Shown here: positions 58,959-64,000 of the stretch, one piece after another
Numbering within the stretch: the stretch's first letter is position 1
Layout of the letters: each line of letters begins with the position of its first letter
NCBI RefSeq assembly: GCF_021117345.1
Contig: NZ_CP088261.1
Span: 496,001-560,000, forward strand
DNA from: Microbacterium sp. cx-55
GTDB taxonomy: Bacteria > Actinomycetota > Actinomycetes > Actinomycetales > Microbacteriaceae
Direction of reading: 5' to 3'
DNA: 64,000 nt
Translations under genes and position numbers: made by a program
The notes under the pieces: generated by a model
Databases searched by the model: none
Told to the model about the DNA's origin: nothing
What the model saw: the letters and a program-made list of their open reading frames with translations, nothing else

Positions 58959-59675
58959 TCACCCCGCGGGGCAGAGCGGGATGCCGTCGAGCTTGTCGTT
59001 TGCGAGCGGCGTTCCGCCGAGCGCGGCGACGACGCGGACGGCGCGGTCCCAGTAGCGCGCGTAGTGGTTGGCGTCGGCGTTGATCTGCGTATTGTGCGCG
59101 ACGATCGTCGGATCGAGGGCGGCGCGGTCGGGAACGCGGGCCGCCATCGCCCGGTAGAAGAGGGTCGCCGCCGTGTACGCGTCGAGGCGTTGCTCGCGGG
59201 TTCCCCAGTTGTCCTGCTGCTGGAAGAGCCCGATCGAGGTCGTGCGCGAGCCGTCGGGGTTGGTGACCCCGCTCGTCTCCCAGTCGCCGTAGTCGATGTT
59301 GCGCAGCGACGACTCGCCCATTGCGGTCATGATCGCGATGGTCTGGTCGCGGTCGTCGAATCCGAGGTCGCGCCCCGCGCGCAGGATGGTGCACGCGTTG
59401 CCGAGCTGCTCGACGCCGTACCCGGCGATGTTCGGGGGAACGGGCGCCGGGGGGAGCGCCGCATCCGGGTCGAAGGCCGGCACCGTCACGCCGTCGACGG
59501 CGTCGTCGAGGGCGGCCGCGAGTGCGGTGAATGCGAAGCCGCCGCCCCAGACGAGGCCGCCGCCGATCAGGACGGGAATCAGGATGCCGACGGCGATGAG
59601 CCACGCCCGCCGGGTGCGCCGGCGTCGCGCGGGGGGCCGGCGGGTCTGGCGCCGCGCGGGAGGACGGGCGTGCAT
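58959..59675 (-). CDS. Membrane-anchored lysozyme-like (transglycosylase-type) protein
   Basis: 238 residues from the ATG at 59675. Very basic N-terminus, one membrane helix (~24-45), then a domain with NACTILRAGRDLGFDDRDQ, IAIMTAMGESSLRNIDYGDW with the presumed catalytic Glu, SIGLFQQQDNWGTREQRLD and ATLFYRAMAARVP. This is the lysozyme-like pattern found in actinobacterial and phage wall hydrolases. Acts on peptidoglycan outside the membrane. The 253-bp gap to the preceding gene holds only the hairpin at 58749. Confidence 0.85.
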   Translation of the reverse strand: MHARPPARRQTRRPPARRRRTRRAWLIAVGILIPVLIGGGLVWGGGFAFTALAAALDDAVDGVTVPAFDPDAALPPAPVPPNIAGYGVEQLGNACTILRAGRDLGFDDRDQTIAIMTAMGESSLRNIDYGDWETSGVTNPDGSRTTSIGLFQQQDNWGTREQRLDAYTAATLFYRAMAARVPDRAALDPTIVAHNTQINADANHYARYWDRAVRVVAALGGTPLANDKLDGIPLCPAG

Positions 59676-59754
59676 CCGTTCCCCTCCGGTCGGTGTGCGG
59701 GCGGCGTCGATCCAGCGTAGGGCGGACGGCTGGGCGATCTCCCCGAAGTGCCCC

Positions 59755-59913
59755 TCAGTCCGCGTGACCGCGTCGGTCGCGGGCCGCCGCGGCGCGGCAC
59801 GACGCCGAGCAGTACTTGACCTCGTCCCACTGATCCCGGCCGCTCCACCGTTTCCTGTCGGTGAACGGGCGTCCGCAGTGTGCGCACGGCTTGCTGCGTT
59901 TCGGGCTGGTCAT
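59755..59913 (-). CDS. DUF2256-type zinc-ribbon protein (52 residues)
   Basis: ATG at 59913, TGA at 59755. CAHCGRPFTDRKRW and DEVKYCSASCR give the two Cys pairs of a zinc ribbon, and the spacing KRW...W-DEVKYCS-CR is that of DUF2256. Small cytoplasmic protein of unknown role, often next to cryptochrome-like or DNA repair genes elsewhere; not so here. Confidence 0.85.
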   Translation of the reverse strand: MTSPKRSKPCAHCGRPFTDRKRWSGRDQWDEVKYCSASCRAAAARDRRGHAD

Positions 59914-59966
59914 GACGGCTCACCGTATCGTGGCTCGGCGAGACGGCTCGGGCGTATCGTTCAGGC

Positions 59967-60368
59967 ATGTCTCCGAAACACCGCGTAGCTGCGCTGGCCG
60001 CGAGTCTGGCGGTTGCCGCTCTCGGACTCACCGGGTGTGCGGGCGGTACGCGCTGGTCCGACCTCGACCGGGAGCCGTCGGCCGACGATGCGATTCCGGG
60101 GTCGGTGACCTGGGTTGACGGCGCGGACGAATCGAGCGTGCGGTTCGTGGGCGAGTACGAGGGGACGCGGTTGTGGCTGCTGCGCACCGAACGCGGAATC
60201 TGTCTCGTGCAGTACCCCGAGAGCAAGGAATGGGCGAGCGGCTGCACGGAACCTGCGGGCGAGTTCGCCACGAGCGGGCCGGGCGGCAGCTTCCGGGTGT
60301 ACCCCGACGACGGGATCCCGCCCGACGATGCGGTGCAGATCTCGGAGAACGTGTACGCGACCAGCTGA
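59967..60368 (+). CDS. Putative lipoprotein (133 residues)
   Basis: Signal peptide with lipobox LGLTGC (Cys ~24), then a small soluble domain with two Cys (RGICLVQY, ASGCTEP) that may form a disulfide. TATCGT 7-12 bases upstream and no ribosome site: probably leaderless. No family recognised. Convergent with the pentapeptide-repeat gene, 5 bp apart. Confidence 0.75.
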   Translation: MSPKHRVAALAASLAVAALGLTGCAGGTRWSDLDREPSADDAIPGSVTWVDGADESSVRFVGEYEGTRLWLLRTERGICLVQYPESKEWASGCTEPAGEFATSGPGGSFRVYPDDGIPPDDAVQISENVYATS

Positions 60369-60373
60369 TCCGG

Positions 60374-61048
60374 TCAGTCGGCGATGTGGATACCGAGCGC
60401 CTCGGCGAGAGCGGGCGCGAGCGCCTGCAGCTGATCGGTGCTGAGGCTCGCGCCGCGCAGGCCCTCGATGCCGTCGATGCGCCCCGGGTCGAGGGTGCGC
60501 AGGTCGACGTCGGTGAGGCGCGCGCCGTGCAGCGTGAGCGCGCGGACGGTCGTGTCGCGGAACGCCATCCGGCTGACGACCGCCGCACTCAGGTCGAGCT
60601 CGTCGATCGTGCAGTCGGTGAAGAGCAGGTCGGTGAGGCGCGCGGAGCGCAGGTTGAGGTAGCCGAGGCGGCATCCGGTGACGTGCACGGACTGCCAGGT
60701 GGAGTCGTAGAGTTCGGCGGATCCGATGCGGGAGTCCTGCACGACGACGTCGCGGAGCGACAGGGACGCTGCCCCCAGCACCGGTGCGTCGACTCGCTCG
60801 AGCCGGGTCTCGACGAGCGACGCGGAGCGCAGGTGCAGCTCGCGCGCCGAGATGTCGCGCAGAAGCGATTCGCTGAGCCCGATTCCCTCGAGGTCGACGC
60901 CGGTGAGGTCTCCCGAGATCTCGACCAGCTCGAGGTTCGAGTGCGTCAACAGGCTCGCGGACTCGATCGGTTCGCGCGTGACGTCGACGATCGGCGTGAT
61001 GCGGGGCGGCCGGGGTCGCTCGGCCTGGGCGCGGCTGCGGTTCGTCAC
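60374..61048 (-). CDS. Pentapeptide-repeat protein
   Basis: 224 residues from a GTG at 61048. Successive A(D/N)LXX-like units (for example LTGVDLEGIGL, LNLRSARLTDLLF, LTLHGARLTDVDL) build a right-handed quadrilateral beta-helix over residues ~40-190. Some relatives mimic DNA and protect gyrase; most have unknown roles. Cytoplasmic. Confidence 0.88.
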   Translation of the reverse strand: MTNRSRAQAERPRPPRITPIVDVTREPIESASLLTHSNLELVEISGDLTGVDLEGIGLSESLLRDISARELHLRSASLVETRLERVDAPVLGAASLSLRDVVVQDSRIGSAELYDSTWQSVHVTGCRLGYLNLRSARLTDLLFTDCTIDELDLSAAVVSRMAFRDTTVRALTLHGARLTDVDLRTLDPGRIDGIEGLRGASLSTDQLQALAPALAEALGIHIAD

Positions 61049-61109
61049 CGGTCGAGCTTACGACCCGCCGCCGCCCTACGCTCGAGGGAACGAATCGAGG
61101 GGAACGACG

Positions 61110-61349
61110 ATGGACGGCAACGATCAGGGCACCCCGGATGCGGTGTCCCCGGGCGTGTACGCGCACTTCCGCGGCGCGCGGTACGAAGTGATCGGCGTCG
61201 GTCGGCACAGCGAGACCGAGGAGTGGCACGTCTTCTACCGCCAGCTGTACGGCGACGGCGGGTCATGGGTGCGCCCCCTTCAAATGTTCGTGGAGGAGGT
61301 CGACCGCGACGGCTATCGCGGCCCCCGCTTCGCTCGCGTGAGCGACTGA
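61110..61349 (+). CDS. DUF1653 protein
   Basis: 79 residues from the ATG at 61110 with AGGGGAA 5 bp upstream. GVYAHFRGARYEVIGVGRHS and WHVFYRQLYGDGGSWVRPL is a complete DUF1653 fold, a small beta-barrel of unknown function seen alone or fused to enzymes. Convergent with the DUF2510 gene, 18 bp apart. Confidence 0.9.
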   Translation: MDGNDQGTPDAVSPGVYAHFRGARYEVIGVGRHSETEEWHVFYRQLYGDGGSWVRPLQMFVEEVDRDGYRGPRFARVSD

Positions 61350-61367
61350 TCGCCGCGGCCGACGTGC

Positions 61368-62018
61368 TCAGCGGTAGCTGTTCGCCGAGCGGACGATGTC
61401 GGTGATCGAGTCGAGGGTGACCTCGATGGAGATTCCGACAATGACTCCGCCGGCGATCAATCCAGCAAGGTTTGCGAGGCCCACGGCCCACAGCACGCCC
61501 GCTCCGCGGCCCGTGCGGCGGATGCTGACGATCGCGCGCCCGACCGCGTAGACGGAGTTCAGGAACGCCCACGGCCACGGGAACGGCCGGTCGATTCCGC
61601 GGGCGCGCAGTTCGCGGTGGTCGAGATAGGCGAACCACACGATCAGTCCGCTGAGGACGATCCCGACGAACATCGCCAGCAGGTACCAGGGCGAGGTGTA
61701 GATGCCGAGCGACGCGAACGGTGCGCGCCGAGGGTCCATGCTCGCCGCGATGGTCTCTTCCAGGATCGAGCGCCACGGCACGATTACGATCGTGAGCACC
61801 GACACCAGCGGCAGCAGCGCGATGAGCCAGATCCACACGGTCTGCGTGTTCACCTCGGGGGTGCGCGTGGGCGGCGCCTGCACGTGCGGAGCCTGCACGT
61901 GCGGCGTCCACACGGCGCCGTCCCAGTAGCGGACGACGCCGGGCGCCCACGGATCGGCGTACCAGCCCGCCGGCGTCGCGCCCGTCGGTGCACCGGATGC
62001 GGAGATGTTGTCGGTCAC
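61368..62018 (-). CDS. DUF2510 membrane protein
   Basis: 216 residues from a GTG at 62018 with GAGGGGGAG 5 bp upstream (an ATG at 62048 is possible). Residues ~15-40 are a DUF2510 motif (AGWYADPWAPGVVRYWDGAVW), a proline linker with HVQAP repeats, then about four membrane helices. Function unknown; DUF2510 is a common cytoplasmic head on actinobacterial membrane proteins. Confidence 0.85.
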   Translation of the reverse strand: MTDNISASGAPTGATPAGWYADPWAPGVVRYWDGAVWTPHVQAPHVQAPPTRTPEVNTQTVWIWLIALLPLVSVLTIVIVPWRSILEETIAASMDPRRAPFASLGIYTSPWYLLAMFVGIVLSGLIVWFAYLDHRELRARGIDRPFPWPWAFLNSVYAVGRAIVSIRRTGRGAGVLWAVGLANLAGLIAGGVIVGISIEVTLDSITDIVRSANSYR

Positions 62019-62071
62019 GAAGCTCCCCCTCTTCATCGACCCCTCCACCGTAACCGGCGCGCGGCCGGGAG

Positions 62072-62878
62072 TCAGGGGGTGAGGACGGTGACCCCCGCGG
62101 CGGACAGCGCCGCGGCGAGGCCGGAGGGCGGCTCCTGATCGGTGATCAGGTAGTCCACGCCGTCGAGCGGGGCGACCTGTGCGAACAGGCGGCGCTCGAG
62201 CTTCGTCGAGTCGGCGAGGATCGCGGTGCGGTCGGCGCGGCGCACCATCTCGGCCATCATCGACGCGTCGCCAAGGTTCGAGGCGGAGTAGCCCGATTCG
62301 TCGACCGCACCGACGGCGACGAGCGCGATGTCGCAGCGGATGTCGACCTCGGGGCTGGTGGCGCTCATCGGCAGCGAGACGGGTCCGGTCGTCGCCTGGG
62401 TGAGGGTGCGAACGGCCCCGCCGAAGATGTAGAGATCGCGGAAGACCGTGGGGGAGATCTCGCTCGGCACCCGCAGGTTGTTGGTCGCGATGGTCAGGTC
62501 GCGGTGGTTGCGCAGCGCCCGCGCGACGGCCAGGGTCGTCGTTCCCGCATTCAGCATGAGGACGGAGCCGTCCTTCACTAGCTCGACGGCGAGCTTCGCG
62601 ATCTTGTCCTTCTCGGTGACCTGCATCCGGAGTCTGACATCGAGTCCGCGGTCGCGCCCGGGGCCCTCGGTGGCGCTCACCGCGCCGCCGTGCGTGCGCA
62701 CGAGGGCGCCCTCGCGGTCGAGTTGATCGAGATCGCGCCGGATGGTGTCGATCGAGACACCGAAGTGGGCCGCGAGGTCGGCGACCGTGACCCGGCCGAA
62801 CTGGCGGACGTACGCGGCCAGGTCGGCTTTGCGGCCGGCTGGAAGGCGGCGGCCTCGTTCGGGATTTTGAGCTTCCAT
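62072..62878 (-). CDS. DeoR-family regulator of sugar metabolism
   Basis: 268 residues from the ATG at 62878. DeoR helix-turn-helix (GRVTVADLAAHFGVSIDTIRRDLDQL, ~28-52) with VRTHGGA, then the sugar-phosphate-binding domain: NAGTTTLAVARAL, IATNNLRV, and DSTKLERRLFAQV near the end. Senses a phosphorylated sugar and usually represses neighbouring uptake or catabolic genes. Divergent from the sugar-binding lipoprotein gene, which it probably controls. Confidence 0.93.
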   Translation of the reverse strand: MEAQNPERGRRLPAGRKADLAAYVRQFGRVTVADLAAHFGVSIDTIRRDLDQLDREGALVRTHGGAVSATEGPGRDRGLDVRLRMQVTEKDKIAKLAVELVKDGSVLMLNAGTTTLAVARALRNHRDLTIATNNLRVPSEISPTVFRDLYIFGGAVRTLTQATTGPVSLPMSATSPEVDIRCDIALVAVGAVDESGYSASNLGDASMMAEMVRRADRTAILADSTKLERRLFAQVAPLDGVDYLITDQEPPSGLAAALSAAGVTVLTP

Positions 62879-62978
62879 CCCGACATATCTAGCACATTGC
62901 GGCAGATGCCGCGCAAATTCGTGCAGGAAACAGCACGCCGTCACGCGGCAACGGAGCCCCTCGCACGCAGGAAAGTTG

Positions 62979-63007
62979 TTGACTCGTTCGAGTTTCCCCT
63001 GCATACT
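62979..63007 (+). promoter_or_regulatory. Promoter of the sugar-binding lipoprotein gene
   Basis: TTGACT (62979-62984) and CATACT (63002-63007) are 17 bp apart, a strong match. The 196-bp gap to the DeoR gene includes this promoter; purine-rich blocks (GAAAGAGGCAGAAACCCGCAG, about 63014-63034) just downstream may be the DeoR site. Confidence 0.65.
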
Positions 63008-63074
63008 CATGCTGAAAGAGGCAGAAACCCGCAGAAGAGCGCGTAATGCCGCAGGATCTCGAAGAGGAGACACC

Positions 63075-64000
63075 ATGGCTATACATCGGCGCATGCACCG
63101 CCGAGCAGTGATGCTCGCAGGCATCGCAACCACCGCAGCGGCCGTCGTCGTATTGACGTCGTGCAGTTCCGGCGGATCAGGAGAGAGCGCGGACGGTGAC
63201 GTCACCATCGAGTTCGCGCAGTGGTGGGAACCGGAGCTGCCCGACGGGGAGTTCCGTGCGCTGATCGACGACTTCGAAGCAGCGAACCCGGGCATCACCG
63301 TCGACCTCGTCAGCGGCCCGTACGCGTCGACGAAGGAGCAGCTGTTCGCCGGGGCGGCGTCAGGAACGATGCCCGACGTCGTGGGTCTGGACGGCGCGTG
63401 GGTCAACGACTTCGCCTCGCAGGGCGTCATCGCCGACCTCAGCACGCTGATGGCCGACAGTGGCTACGACGACAGCGAACTGGCGAGCCAGGTGCAGGTC
63501 GACGGCAAGACGTACATGATCCCGGTGGTCAACTTCGTCTACCCGATGTTCACGAACGACGACCTGCTCGCGCAGGCAGGAATCGACGCCCCGCCGTCGA
63601 CCCGCAGCGAGTTCGCGGATGCGGCCGAGAAGGTCTCGGCGCTCGGCGATGACGCATCCGGATGGGTGCTCCCGCTGTCGCTCGAGGCGCCGAACGGTGT
63701 GCAGAACGACGTCATGTCGTGGGTGTGGGCATCCGGCGGATCGATGCTCGCCGACGGTCAGCCCGACCTGACGAACGACGACGTGACCTCGGCCACCGAG
63801 TTCATCGGCGACCTGTGGGACTCGGGCGCGATCGCCTCCGGCAGCTTCACGATGAAGGAGCAGGACAAGGTCGAGGAGTTCACGAACGGCCGGGTCGGCA
63901 TGATGATCGACTCGCTCGCGCACATCAACCTCATCCGCGAGACGAACCCCGACCTGAAGTTCTCGATCTCGGCCATCCCGGCAGAGGACGACTACACCGG
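63075..64000 (+). CDS. ABC sugar-binding lipoprotein (family 1), 3' end outside window
   Basis: Starts at the ATG at 63075 with GAGGAG 6 bp upstream and runs off the right edge after 308 codons. Signal peptide with lipobox LTSC (Cys ~30), then a family 1 (MalE-like) binding protein: FAQWWEPELPD, DDFEAANPGITVDLV, GTMPDVVGLDGAWVNDFASQ, YMIPVVNFVYPMFTNDDLL. Expected first gene of a sugar importer operon, with DeoR control from the divergent gene. Confidence 0.93.
   Translation, partial: MAIHRRMHRRAVMLAGIATTAAAVVVLTSCSSGGSGESADGDVTIEFAQWWEPELPDGEFRALIDDFEAANPGITVDLVSGPYASTKEQLFAGAASGTMPDVVGLDGAWVNDFASQGVIADLSTLMADSGYDDSELASQVQVDGKTYMIPVVNFVYPMFTNDDLLAQAGIDAPPSTRSEFADAAEKVSALGDDASGWVLPLSLEAPNGVQNDVMSWVWASGGSMLADGQPDLTNDDVTSATEFIGDLWDSGAIASGSFTMKEQDKVEEFTNGRVGMMIDSLAHINLIRETNPDLKFSISAIPAEDDYT

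Overview
The window is high-GC actinobacterial chromosome (about 70 percent GC). It has many GTG starts, several candidate leaderless genes (a TANNNT-type -10 box about 6-8 bases before the start codon), and the frequent 'GGATGCGG' and 'CGCATCCG' words I associate with Microbacteriaceae, so Microbacterium or a close relative is most likely. No rRNA, CRISPR array, integrase or intact insertion sequence was seen; one tRNA-Arg(ACG) is present.

Region 1 (1-7.1 kb) reads as an envelope or exopolysaccharide locus: a DUF4012 protein, two related lipoproteins, a processive-type family 2 glycosyltransferase, an OmpR-type response regulator and a membrane-anchored family 6 glycoside hydrolase (cellulase type). 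Three 7-bp direct repeats at 11-bp steps lie upstream of the glycosyltransferase, the geometry bound by PhoB/OmpR-type regulators. Region 2 (7.1-15.3 kb) holds a universal stress protein, a structured intergenic region, and an L-arabinose operon araD-kinase-araA-mutarotase with its LacI-type regulator and a clear promoter/operator.

Region 3 (15.3-22.5 kb) has membrane proteins, the tRNA, a MarR regulator, a DUF2207 protein, a small P-loop kinase and glutaminase. Two copies of a previously unnamed (to me) ~108-nt structured RNA lie here on the minus strand. They share a promoter layout and show compensatory base changes in a hairpin, the most striking finding of the window. Region 4 (22.5-27.2 kb) is visibly lower in GC and carries an iteron-like array, a zinc-ribbon DUF488 protein, a partner gene that looks 5'-truncated, and secreted or membrane proteins of unknown role: probably acquired DNA.

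Region 5 (27.2-50.6 kb) is mostly housekeeping or accessory: hydrolases, an acyl-CoA ligase, a two-gene ABC exporter, DNA repair (AlkA-like glycosylase, SbcCD, NUDIX), an MFS exporter, a 2H phosphoesterase, small acidic proteins and small one-helix membrane proteins. It contains a tandem repeat next to an MFS gene remnant, an orphan winged-helix regulator with a long leader, and a MarR gene with an AT-rich operator array controlling two divergent small genes. Region 6 (50.6-64 kb) has a flavin monooxygenase joined to a peptide-type ABC importer operon, an HTH protein fused to an ECF-S-like membrane domain and bracketed by two related hairpins, a lysozyme-like protein, a DUF2256 protein, a pentapeptide-repeat protein, and a DeoR regulator divergent from a sugar-binding lipoprotein that runs off the right edge.
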